From positions 62,001 through 126,000 of the forward strand of contig SFGS01000002.1 of NCBI GenBank assembly GCA_004557565.1: 64,000 bases of DNA. The letters run 5' to 3'. The translations under genes were made by a program, and so were the position numbers. The notes beneath the pieces were generated by a model, which did not search any database, was not told the origin of the DNA, and saw only the letters and a program-made list of their open reading frames with translations. Positions 1-7,491 of the stretch are shown here, piece by piece. Origin of the DNA: Bacteroidales bacterium (GTDB lineage: Bacteria; Bacteroidota; Bacteroidia; Bacteroidales; Muribaculaceae). How positions within the stretch are numbered: position 1 is the stretch's first letter; each line of letters starts with the position of its first letter.

Positions 1-1
1 A

Positions 2-838
2 CCTTATTATAAAGCCACTTCTAACGATGTGGACTGGCTCAATAAAGTGAAAATGCAAGGTGCTGTTCAGAAGTGGGTTGACCACTCTATCAGCGTCACC
101 ATTAATTTGCCTAACGACGTGTCGGAAGAGATGGTAAACAAACTTTATGTGGAAGCATGGAAATCAGGCTGCAAGGGCTGCACTGTGTATCGCGATGGCT
201 CTCGTTCCGGTGTACTCATTTCTCTTAAAAATGAGAAAAAGAAAACTGCCGAAAATGCAGTTCCAAGTCCAGCAGATGAAAACGGCTTCGTTACACATAA
301 GCGCCCAATCGAACTTGATGCTGATGTGGTGCGATTCCAAAACAATAAGGAGAAATGGATTGCATTCATTGGTTTGATTGATGGCAAGCCTTATGAAATC
401 TTTACTGGTATTGCTGATGATGACGAAGGTATTTTCTGTCCAAAATCAGTGAGCAAGGGTAAGATTATTAAGGTGATTGACGAAAACGGTCAGAAACGCT
501 ACGACTTCCAGTTCGTGAATAAGCGTGGCTTCAAAACCACCATTGAAGGACTTTCTGAAAAGTTCAACCCTGAATTCTGGAACTATGCGAAGTTGATTTC
601 GGGCGTGTTGAGATACCGTATGCCTATCGCACAGGTGCTCAAACTTGTAGGTAGTTTGGAACTTGACAATCAATCCATCAACACTTGGAAAGTGGGTGTG
701 GAAAGAGCACTCAAAAAATATCTGCCAAATGGTGAGAAAGCAAGCGGTCAAACCTGCCCAAATTGCGGTCAGGAATCGCTCGTATATCAGGAAGGCTGCT
801 TGATTTGCACTAATTGCGGAACATCAAGATGCGGCTAA
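2..838 (+). CDS. nrdJ: Adenosylcobalamin-dependent (class II) ribonucleotide reductase, C-terminal part
   Basis: Only the C-terminal ~278 residues are present; the frame is open from base 2, so the true start lies left of the window and the GTG at 29 is internal. The family reduces ribonucleotides to deoxyribonucleotides using cobalamin. The stretch SGCKGCTVYRDGSRSG near fragment residue 50 is typical of the class II large subunit. A zinc-ribbon-like tail (CPNCG, CLICTNCG, final CG) ends the protein, as in the long Bacteroidetes NrdJ; the terminal cysteines probably re-reduce the active-site disulfide. A strong intrinsic terminator follows 25 bases after the stop. Identification is by family resemblance of the visible third only. 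Confidence 0.85.
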   Translation, partial: PYYKATSNDVDWLNKVKMQGAVQKWVDHSISVTINLPNDVSEEMVNKLYVEAWKSGCKGCTVYRDGSRSGVLISLKNEKKKTAENAVPSPADENGFVTHKRPIELDADVVRFQNNKEKWIAFIGLIDGKPYEIFTGIADDDEGIFCPKSVSKGKIIKVIDENGQKRYDFQFVNKRGFKTTIEGLSEKFNPEFWNYAKLISGVLRYRMPIAQVLKLVGSLELDNQSINTWKVGVERALKKYLPNGEKASGQTCPNCGQESLVYQEGCLICTNCGTSRCG

Positions 839-862
839 TCACCGTAAAATATACTGAAAATT

Positions 863-897
863 AAAAACTGGGGTTTTTACAAGCCCCAGTTTTTTTT
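863..897 (+). terminator. Rho-independent terminator of nrdJ
   Basis: An 11-bp stem (AAAAACTGGGG / CCCCAGTTTTT) with a 10-base loop is followed by a T run. It lies between the nrdJ stop and the convergent ABC-F gene. Confidence 0.85.
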
Positions 898-911
898 ACC
901 AGAATCGGTCA

Positions 912-2786
912 TTAGGAATTCTTTTCGCTAAGTTCGAGCCATCGAAGTTCCATCTCATCGAGGAGGTCTTTCACTTCCTCAAATCTGCTGGCTTTCGTTG
1001 CCACATCATCGATTTGCTCACCGCTGTTAAAGAGGTTGAAAAGCTCTTCTTTCTCTTTTGTGAGCCGTTCGATGGATTCTGTGAGTTCTTCAAATTCTCT
1101 TTTCTCCTTAAAGGTGAGTTTTTGTGAATTGTCTCTATTGTTGTTTCGTGGCTTCGCTGGCTTTGACTCTGCTTTCTGTTTTTGCACTGTGGCTTCTTCT
1201 TTTTCGTGGGCCTCTTTCCACGCGCGATACTCGCTATAATTTCCCGGGAAATCCTTAATCACACCATCGCCCATAAACACGAATGTGTGGTCCACGCATC
1301 TATCCATGAAAAAGCGGTCGTGGCTAATCACAATCAAGCAGCCACTAAATTTGCTCAAATAGTCTTCAAGAATTTCCAGCGTTTGGATATCTAAATCGTT
1401 GGTAGGCTCATCGAGAATCAGGAAATTTGGTTTGCTCATGAGCACCATTGCCAAATAGAGCCTTCTTTTTTCACCTCCGCTGAGTTTTTCTATCAATTTT
1501 TGCTGGTCGGTAGGGGAGAACAAGAAAAGTTGAAGAAATTGCGATGCTGAATAATGGTGCTTTTCATCAAAGTAGATGTGTTCAGCCACATCGCGAATGG
1601 CATCAATCACTTTTTTGCCCTCATCGAAATGAATGCCCTCTTGGCAGTAATAACCAAATTTCACCGTTTCGCCAATCTCAAAGTAGCCCGAATCGGGTTG
1701 TATTCTATCGAGCAGCAATTTGATAAAAGTGGATTTACCTACTCCATTATCACCCACGATGCCCAATTTCTCATATCTTGAAAATATGTAGTTGAAATCG
1801 TTAAGTATCACCTTGCCATCGAAAGACTTTGACACATGGCGTGCAACGAATATTTTCTTTCCGATATATCCTGCTTTCACGTTGAGTTCCACGTCGCCTT
1901 TGTCGTTGCGGCTTTGTGCGCGCTCTTTCAAGTCATAGAATGCGTCAATGCGATATTGCGCCTTATGGGCACGAGCCTGTGGCTGGCGGCGCATCCATTC
2001 AATTTCGGTGCGAAGTAAATTGCGTGCTTTCTCTACGGCCGCATTCTGTGCGTCGATTCGTTCTGCACGTTTTTCCAAATAATAATTGTAGTTACCATTG
2101 TAACCGAAAATGCTCTTTTGGTCAAGTTCAAGTATCTTTGAGCAGATTTTGTCGAGGAAATAGCGGTCATGTGTCACCATCAGAATGGTCATTCTGCTCC
2201 TTGTTAAATACGCTTCAAGCCACTCAATCATATCTATGTCGAGGTGGTTGGTGGGCTCATCGAGTATCAAAAATTGTGGATTGCTGATAAGAATCTTCGC
2301 CAGTGCCACTCGTTTGATTTGACCACCCGACAACTCTGATATGCGCTGTTTAAAGTCGTCTATCTTCAGTTGCGACAAAATCTGCTTGAATCGTTCTTCA
2401 TAATCCCAAGCCGATGCCAAATCCATCGCCTGAATGGCTTTGGTCATTTCCTCGTTGTTGCCCTGGATTAAGGCATTCTCGTATTGGCGAATGGCTTTTG
2501 ATTGGTCGTCGTCGCCAATGAGACAGGTGTCCATCACCGACAAGTGTGGTTCAAATTGAGGTAACTGTTTCAGATATCCAATGGTTACATCATTCTTGAA
2601 AATCAATTTGCCGTCGTCAGGTGTGTCGTCGCCAGCAATAATGGAAAGGAGTGTGGATTTACCTGTGCCATTTTTCGCAATCAAACCCACCTTGTCGCCT
2701 TCGTTGATGGTGAAATTTATATCATCGAATAGGGAGTTTACGCCAAATGATTTTGTGAGATTTTCAACTTGAAGAAGATTTGCCAT
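912..2786 (-). CDS. uup: ABC-F family ATP-binding protein, Uup type
   Basis: A 624-residue soluble protein with two ABC ATPase domains and no membrane segments, the ABC-F layout that acts on ribosomes or, for Uup, in DNA/ribosome maintenance. Domain 1 (about 1-250) has a Walker A variant AKNGTGKST at 37-45, signature LSGGQ and LDEPTNHLD. Domain 2 (about 320-530) has GDNGVGKST, LSGGEKRR and LDEPTNDLD. The last ~85 residues are charged and coiled-coil-like, the Uup C-terminal extension. The gene has its own promoter (2809-2840), back to back with that of tRNA-Glu. Its stop codon lies inside a 14-base motif shared with the repeat at 49.8 kb. Confidence 0.85.
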   Translation of the reverse strand: MANLLQVENLTKSFGVNSLFDDINFTINEGDKVGLIAKNGTGKSTLLSIIAGDDTPDDGKLIFKNDVTIGYLKQLPQFEPHLSVMDTCLIGDDDQSKAIRQYENALIQGNNEEMTKAIQAMDLASAWDYEERFKQILSQLKIDDFKQRISELSGGQIKRVALAKILISNPQFLILDEPTNHLDIDMIEWLEAYLTRSRMTILMVTHDRYFLDKICSKILELDQKSIFGYNGNYNYYLEKRAERIDAQNAAVEKARNLLRTEIEWMRRQPQARAHKAQYRIDAFYDLKERAQSRNDKGDVELNVKAGYIGKKIFVARHVSKSFDGKVILNDFNYIFSRYEKLGIVGDNGVGKSTFIKLLLDRIQPDSGYFEIGETVKFGYYCQEGIHFDEGKKVIDAIRDVAEHIYFDEKHHYSASQFLQLFLFSPTDQQKLIEKLSGGEKRRLYLAMVLMSKPNFLILDEPTNDLDIQTLEILEDYLSKFSGCLIVISHDRFFMDRCVDHTFVFMGDGVIKDFPGNYSEYRAWKEAHEKEEATVQKQKAESKPAKPRNNNRDNSQKLTFKEKREFEELTESIERLTKEKEELFNLFNSGEQIDDVATKASRFEEVKDLLDEMELRWLELSEKNS

Positions 2787-2808
2787 ATAATGAATCTGAA
2801 ATTTTATG

Positions 2809-2840
2809 CAAAATTACGAAAAAGCAATAATTTTCGCAAA
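2809..2840 (-). promoter_or_regulatory. Bacteroidetes-type promoter of the Uup-like gene
   Basis: Read on the minus strand: TTTG (2837-2840), a 20-base spacer, then TAATTTTG (2809-2816), matching the TTTG / TAnnTTTG primary sigma consensus of Bacteroidetes. The start codon is 22 bases downstream. Confidence 0.6.
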
Positions 2841-2843
2841 AAT

Positions 2844-2874
2844 TTTGCAGTTTTGAGAATTTATACTAACTTTG
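2844..2874 (+). promoter_or_regulatory. Promoter of tRNA-Glu
   Basis: TTTG (2844-2847), 19-base spacer, TAACTTTG (2867-2874): a full match to the Bacteroidetes -33/-7 consensus, ending 16 bases before the tRNA. It is divergent from and nearly abutting the ABC-F promoter. Confidence 0.7.
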
Positions 2875-2890
2875 CAAAGCAAAACAAAAT

Positions 2891-2965
2891 GGTGGTATCG
2901 TCTAACGGTTAGGACGCAAGATTCTCAATCTTGTAATCTGGGTTCGATTCCCAGTATCACTACCA
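2891..2965 (+). tRNA. tRNA-Glu, anticodon CTC
   Basis: The cloverleaf can be drawn by hand. The acceptor arm GGTGGTA pairs with TATCACT with two G-U pairs, the D stem is GTCT/GGAC, and the anticodon stem CAAGA/TCTTG holds the loop TTCTCAA with anticodon CTC. The T arm is CTGGG-TTCGATT-CCCAG. The CCA end is encoded (2963-2965). Confidence 0.95.
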
Positions 2966-2976
2966 TTTCTAAAACG

Positions 2977-3013
2977 AGCTTGAAATTCTGATTTCAGATT
3001 TCAAGCTTTTTTA
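2977..3013 (+). terminator. Terminator after tRNA-Glu
   Basis: A 10-bp stem AGCTTGAAAT / ATTTCAAGCT with an 11-base loop, followed by a T-rich run, 11 bases after the tRNA. Confidence 0.7.
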
Positions 3014-3032
3014 TTTAATACAATATTTCGGC

Positions 3033-3851
3033 ATGGATATTTTTAATAGAGTGAAATTGCTGGTCGGCGACCAAACAATGGAGCAAATCCAAAATAAGCG
3101 CGTGATTATTTTTGGCGTTGGTGGCGTGGGGTCATGGTGCGCTGAAAGTTTGGTGCGTTCAGGAATCAAGTACCTCACCATTGTGGATTGCGACAGGGTG
3201 GCAGAGTCGAATGTGAATAGACAACTAATGGCTACCACTAAAACGATTTCTATGGTGAAGGTGGATGTGCTGAAACAGCGTTTGTTGGACATCAATCCCG
3301 ATGCGCAAATCACTGCCATGCAGGAAGTATATACCCAAGAAACCAATCATCTGTTCCATCTTGAAAACTACGATTATATTGTGGATTGCATCGACTCGCT
3401 TCGAGATAAATGCGCCCTTTTACTCAACGCTACAAACGGATTATGGGGGATTAAAGATGGAGAAAAGCCACAGCAGGAATTGCCTGTTGAAGGAAAAGTT
3501 TTTTCCTCAATGGGTGCGGCTCTTAAAATCGACCCAACAGCAATTAAGGTGGCTGAGTTTTGGAAGGTGAGGGGTTGCCCATTAGGAGCGGTGCTTCGAA
3601 AAAAGATGAAGCGCGCCAAACAGAAGCCTGGCAAGAAAATTCAATGCGTGTATAGCGAAGAGGTTTTACCAAACCTTGGAGAAGACAATGAAAAAACGTC
3701 CCCAACATCTTATGTGAAAAATGATGCCGACATGGGAAGCGATGAACTAAATGCAAAAAAGAAACAAGTGAATGGCACCCTCGCTCACATAACCGCCATT
3801 TTCGGATTCACTCTTGCAGGTTTGATTTTACAAGACATCTATAAAAGTTAA
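3033..3851 (+). CDS. tcdA: tRNA threonylcarbamoyladenosine dehydratase (ThiF/E1-like)
   Basis: A 272-residue E1-superfamily protein. It has the nucleotide-binding GVGGVGS motif at 28-34, an acidic strand end (VDCDRVAESNVNRQ) that binds ATP, and VDCIDSLRDKCAL in the middle, the order found in TcdA/CsdL. TcdA uses ATP to cyclise N6-threonylcarbamoyl-A37 of tRNAs to ct6A. The central RGCPLGAVLRKKMKR segment is also typical. It stands alone between a tRNA terminator and a convergent terminator. A Sua5-like gene of the preceding pathway step lies at 38.6 kb. Confidence 0.85.
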   Translation: MDIFNRVKLLVGDQTMEQIQNKRVIIFGVGGVGSWCAESLVRSGIKYLTIVDCDRVAESNVNRQLMATTKTISMVKVDVLKQRLLDINPDAQITAMQEVYTQETNHLFHLENYDYIVDCIDSLRDKCALLLNATNGLWGIKDGEKPQQELPVEGKVFSSMGAALKIDPTAIKVAEFWKVRGCPLGAVLRKKMKRAKQKPGKKIQCVYSEEVLPNLGEDNEKTSPTSYVKNDADMGSDELNAKKKQVNGTLAHITAIFGFTLAGLILQDIYKS

Positions 3852-3854
3852 ATT

Positions 3855-3887
3855 AAAAAAACGACCACCAATCGGCGGTCGTTTTTT
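3855..3887. terminator. Bidirectional terminator between tcdA and the amidase gene
   Basis: AAAAAACGACC and GGTCGTTTTTT form a stem with A and T runs on both sides, in the gap between two convergent genes. Confidence 0.8.
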
Positions 3888-3909
3888 AGTTATGTGTCAT
3901 TTTGACTTT

Positions 3910-6489
3910 TTACTTAACGAGGATGCGCTTAGCTTCAGTCTTGCCGTTGGTAACAACCTTCACTACATAAGCACCAGGTGTCAAGTTTGCAGTAGAGATT
4001 GTTGCGCTTGTTGCAGCAGGAGCAACATTAGCTACGGTTACACCATTCATTGCGTAAACGAATACCTTACCAATAGCTTCAGGAGCATTGATGTTGATAG
4101 CATTGCCGTCGTTAGAAATAGTGATGTTGCTGGTTGCGATTTCGTCAACAGAAGTGATGATGATATCGTCAAGAGTAGCATGTTGTTCTTCAGTGTTGTA
4201 GTGAACATATTTCAGTTCATCGAAGTAAACATCACCAGTCCATGCTTGTGAAGGTTCGTCTGGATCTTCATCAGCGAAGTCTTCAACATGACCACGCCAA
4301 ATCCAGAATGCATCGTATTGCCAGAGACCAGCCACCAATGTCTTTTCACCAGAAACGATTTCGTTTTCTTCGTGGTTAACATCCCATGTAACCATTTCCC
4401 AACCACGGTTCATTTGGTGTTTGGTGTGACGCTTAACAGATGCTGCATCTGAACGGTCGCGAACACCATGGCCTGCCCAGTTGCCTGAACCGTCGCCATA
4501 TACATAGGCTTGAATGATTGCGTCTTTGCCATCGTTGTAATATTTCGCACCATTCTTCTTGTAGCAGCGAAGTCCCCAGTATGGGTGTTGAGTGTCAGGA
4601 TCGAATTGATAGTGAATCTTGAATGAAGAAGCTTGGCTTGGGTTGCTCACGAGGTTGCTTGTCACCATAGATTGGTCTTCCAATTGAGTGAAGCCCTTAG
4701 ATGAACCTGAACCACCTGGAGAGAACCAGTCGTCAGGATTGTCAGTAGCGTCGATCACACCACTTGACTTCACTGTGCGGTATTCTGACAAGAATTTGAA
4801 TACAATACCCTTGCTCACGTTACCTGAGAGGTCTTTGAAACCACCCTTAACAGCCACCTTGTAGCACTTGTCAAGTTCCAAATCGTTGTCGAGATAAAAG
4901 TGGAGAACTGATGCACCACCTACCACTGCGTGAGTGAGGCGACCTGTAAGAACTACACCTTCCTTGTTGGTCACTACGATTTCGTCACCAGTCACGTCGT
5001 CTTCGTTCCATTGAAGTGGTTCGTTGAATTCAACGCGGATAACTGGACGCATAGTGTAAAGCATAGTTGAGTTTTCAGCAGGAGTTGTGCTTGTGATGTA
5101 AGGTGCTTCAACGTCGGCTGGTTTGGTGGTGAAGCTAAACACATAGTTCCCACCTTCTGCACCGTCCTTATCGCCATCAAGGAATTGGTTGGTTTGAGAG
5201 TTCTTTGCGATTGAACCATCAATAGTGATAGTGTAATCCATATCATCCAACAAATCCTTTGGATTCACGCGGAGAGTGTAATCGTTGTCCCAAGAGAGTG
5301 CCACAACACCTGCATTATTGATAGAGAATGCTCTTTCAACAGAAGCTCTGTCCATATTACGAGAGAATGTGAACACAATGTCTTCCAGAGTGCTTACAGC
5401 GGTTGGGTTAGTCACGCTCACGCCTGAAACTTGTGCAGGAGCATTTGATGTGAGAGAAATGTTAGCCCAAGTCACGTTGTCGCCAGCCAGTCCTTGTGGG
5501 TCGCTCTTGAGAGTCACCTTTTGTGAAGCTTCTGGGTAACCGTCAACCTTATAAGTCACTTCAACTTCTTGACCAGGCACCAGATCGTCTTCAAACAAGA
5601 AGAAACCGTTGTGAACGAGGTTAGGATTCTTCACGTATTTGTTGAAGATTGATTCGTATGAGTCAGTAACAATGGTTTTACCATTAACTGTTACAGATAC
5701 ATTATTGATAGGTTGACCATTTTCAGAGTTGGTAACAACACCGGCAAGCATAATCTTTTCAGGGCGTGCAAGGCCACGGAATTCCATAATAGAACGTGCG
5801 GTAGCAAAGCCTTCCAAGCGCTTGTAGCTTTCATTGATGTTCAATGCCTGTTGCATAGGCAAAGTGTGATAACCACCTTCGCTCAAGATTGAAGCCATGT
5901 TGGTACGGCGGTTCACAGAAAGGTATGGGTATTGGTTTTCGTGAGTGTCAACATCTCCATTGTAGAACACACGGTCATAGTAGTTACCACGAGTTTCGGT
6001 GTTGTACATCACGCCGGTGAGGTTCGGGCACATGATGTCGCCCATGCGCTTACCACCGTTAGGAGTTTTCTCTATATAATTCCCATTTGATTTCCAACCA
6101 CCAAAGAGGAAGAGGGTAGAGTTCTTAGATGGAGAACCTGCATCAGAGTGGATAGAGTAGAAGAAGTCTGCACCCCATGCGTTGGCCATATCAGAACGCT
6201 CGTCGAGATCAACGTATGCATTATCGTTGTCACGAGTCATGCCGATGGTAGTTTCATCAGCAGTGGTGTATTTAAACAAGAATGCACGGGTAGCCAAACC
6301 TACGCGCAACACTTTTTCTGCCTCAGTATAGCCATAAAGACCAGAGTTTTCGCGACCAGAGTGTCCTGGGTCAATCCAAAGTTTGAATGTGCCCCAATCC
6401 TGCTTAGTGATTTCTTGAGCCTGGGCGCTGCCGCCAAATGCCATTGATGCCAAAGCGGCAATCATAATATTTTTCTTATAATTTTTCAT
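3910..6489 (-). CDS. Secreted N-acetylmuramoyl-L-alanine amidase-like multidomain protein with T9SS tail
   Basis: An 859-residue exported protein. Signal peptide 1-24 (cleavage near AQA/Q). An Amidase_3-like domain covers about 35-240, with zinc-ligand candidates H43 (DPGHSG), E58, H114 (SIHSDAG) and E204 (LSEGG); such enzymes cut the amide between MurNAc and the stem peptide. Then a carboxypeptidase-regulatory-like beta domain (about 245-345), two SbsA-like Ig domains (about 350-570), an unrecognised domain (about 575-770) and a C-terminal sorting domain ending in VKVV...KRILVK, the type IX secretion pattern. It lies 8 bases after a secreted beta-propeller gene, probably in one transcript. 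Substrate may be peptidoglycan or another glycan. Confidence 0.72.
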   Translation of the reverse strand: MKNYKKNIMIAALASMAFGGSAQAQEITKQDWGTFKLWIDPGHSGRENSGLYGYTEAEKVLRVGLATRAFLFKYTTADETTIGMTRDNDNAYVDLDERSDMANAWGADFFYSIHSDAGSPSKNSTLFLFGGWKSNGNYIEKTPNGGKRMGDIMCPNLTGVMYNTETRGNYYDRVFYNGDVDTHENQYPYLSVNRRTNMASILSEGGYHTLPMQQALNINESYKRLEGFATARSIMEFRGLARPEKIMLAGVVTNSENGQPINNVSVTVNGKTIVTDSYESIFNKYVKNPNLVHNGFFLFEDDLVPGQEVEVTYKVDGYPEASQKVTLKSDPQGLAGDNVTWANISLTSNAPAQVSGVSVTNPTAVSTLEDIVFTFSRNMDRASVERAFSINNAGVVALSWDNDYTLRVNPKDLLDDMDYTITIDGSIAKNSQTNQFLDGDKDGAEGGNYVFSFTTKPADVEAPYITSTTPAENSTMLYTMRPVIRVEFNEPLQWNEDDVTGDEIVVTNKEGVVLTGRLTHAVVGGASVLHFYLDNDLELDKCYKVAVKGGFKDLSGNVSKGIVFKFLSEYRTVKSSGVIDATDNPDDWFSPGGSGSSKGFTQLEDQSMVTSNLVSNPSQASSFKIHYQFDPDTQHPYWGLRCYKKNGAKYYNDGKDAIIQAYVYGDGSGNWAGHGVRDRSDAASVKRHTKHQMNRGWEMVTWDVNHEENEIVSGEKTLVAGLWQYDAFWIWRGHVEDFADEDPDEPSQAWTGDVYFDELKYVHYNTEEQHATLDDIIITSVDEIATSNITISNDGNAININAPEAIGKVFVYAMNGVTVANVAPAATSATISTANLTPGAYVVKVVTNGKTEAKRILVK

Positions 6490-6497
6490 GATTTACC

Positions 6498-7337
6498 TTA
6501 TTTAATATCAATAACATAAATATTACCATCGGCATCGTTGTCGAACGCCACCTTTGTACCGTCAGGAGATACCGACAAAGTAACAGGAATTACATCACTA
6601 TTAGGAGTGAGATTGTTTTCAACGCCAGTTTCAACGTTTACTGAGTAAATGTCGGAAGCAGTGAAGCGTTCGCCATTGTCTTGCAAACGAGCAAACATCA
6701 AGTCCTTGCTGTTGGGAGCCCATGAAGCATGTGAACCCTTGCCGAACGACTTGAGGTTAGAACCGTCAACATCGCAAACAAACAAACCGTTGCTTACGAT
6801 TTGGAATGCGATTTTCTTGCCATCAGGCGACAAAGTTGGATTAAGCACCATCTTGCCAGCGAACTTTTCAAGTGATGGAATCAATTTTGTTGCTTCAGCA
6901 GGTTGGTCAACCATGATTTTGAGAAGGTTTGTAGCTTTCATCACCTTTGATTGACGGAAATTTCTTTGACCAGCTGCCACTTCTTGAATTTTGCCAGTCT
7001 GTACATCTACATTTTCGATGCGAACCATGCGCAGGTTGTCAACCACTGTGTAAGGCGTTGAAACGATTGTGGCTGCGTCAGCCCAATTCATTTTGTAACC
7101 AGCACCTAAAGCATCGGAAACTTGTTGGAGATTGGAACCATCAGCATTGGCAATCCAAATACCGATGTAGTTGTCGCCAGTAACAGCAATCTTACTGCCA
7201 TCAGGTGACCAAACAGGAGCCATAAGGCTTTGAGAAGATTTGATAAACAATCTTGGCTCGCTAACAGCCTTTGATTGTGCCATCAAACTGCTCACACTCA
7301 GCATCATTGCTGAAACGAGTAGCAATTTTTTCTTCAT
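6498..7337 (-). CDS. Secreted TolB/WD40-like beta-propeller protein
   Basis: A 279-residue protein with a signal peptide (1-20, ending MAQ). It carries PD40-type blades recognisable by SPDGSKIAVTGD, LSPDGKKIAFQ, WAPNSKDLMFAR and SPDGTKVAFD. These repeats resemble the TolB propeller, which is a protein-interaction platform rather than an enzyme. It is the first gene of a two-gene leftward unit with the amidase-like gene, separated by 8 bases. I infer a periplasmic or surface partner of that amidase; the sequence does not prove it. Confidence 0.7.
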   Translation of the reverse strand: MKKKLLLVSAMMLSVSSLMAQSKAVSEPRLFIKSSQSLMAPVWSPDGSKIAVTGDNYIGIWIANADGSNLQQVSDALGAGYKMNWADAATIVSTPYTVVDNLRMVRIENVDVQTGKIQEVAAGQRNFRQSKVMKATNLLKIMVDQPAEATKLIPSLEKFAGKMVLNPTLSPDGKKIAFQIVSNGLFVCDVDGSNLKSFGKGSHASWAPNSKDLMFARLQDNGERFTASDIYSVNVETGVENNLTPNSDVIPVTLSVSPDGTKVAFDNDADGNIYVIDIK

Positions 7338-7391
7338 GTTCAGAAAAATTAATTAGTTAGTTAAAAAATAAGTTTTCGGTTTTATTTCCTC

Positions 7392-7423
7392 CAAAATTAA
7401 TATTTTTTTTAAAACCCTACAAT
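7392..7423 (-). promoter_or_regulatory. Promoter of the propeller-amidase unit
   Basis: On the minus strand: ATTG (7420-7423), 20 bases, TAATTTTG (7392-7399). The -7 element is a full match, the -33 a partial one; the leader is about 47 bases. Confidence 0.5.
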
Positions 7424-7444
7424 AAAGATTGTGTAAAAATAAAA

Positions 7445-7475
7445 AAAAACTTCTGCGTTTCGGCAGAAGTTTTTC
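7445..7475 (-). terminator. Terminator of lon
   Basis: AACTTCTGC / GCAGAAGTT stem with a short loop, flanked by an A run and a T run, 17 bases beyond the lon stop. Confidence 0.75.
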
Positions 7476-7491
7476 GTTATGTGATTTAGTG

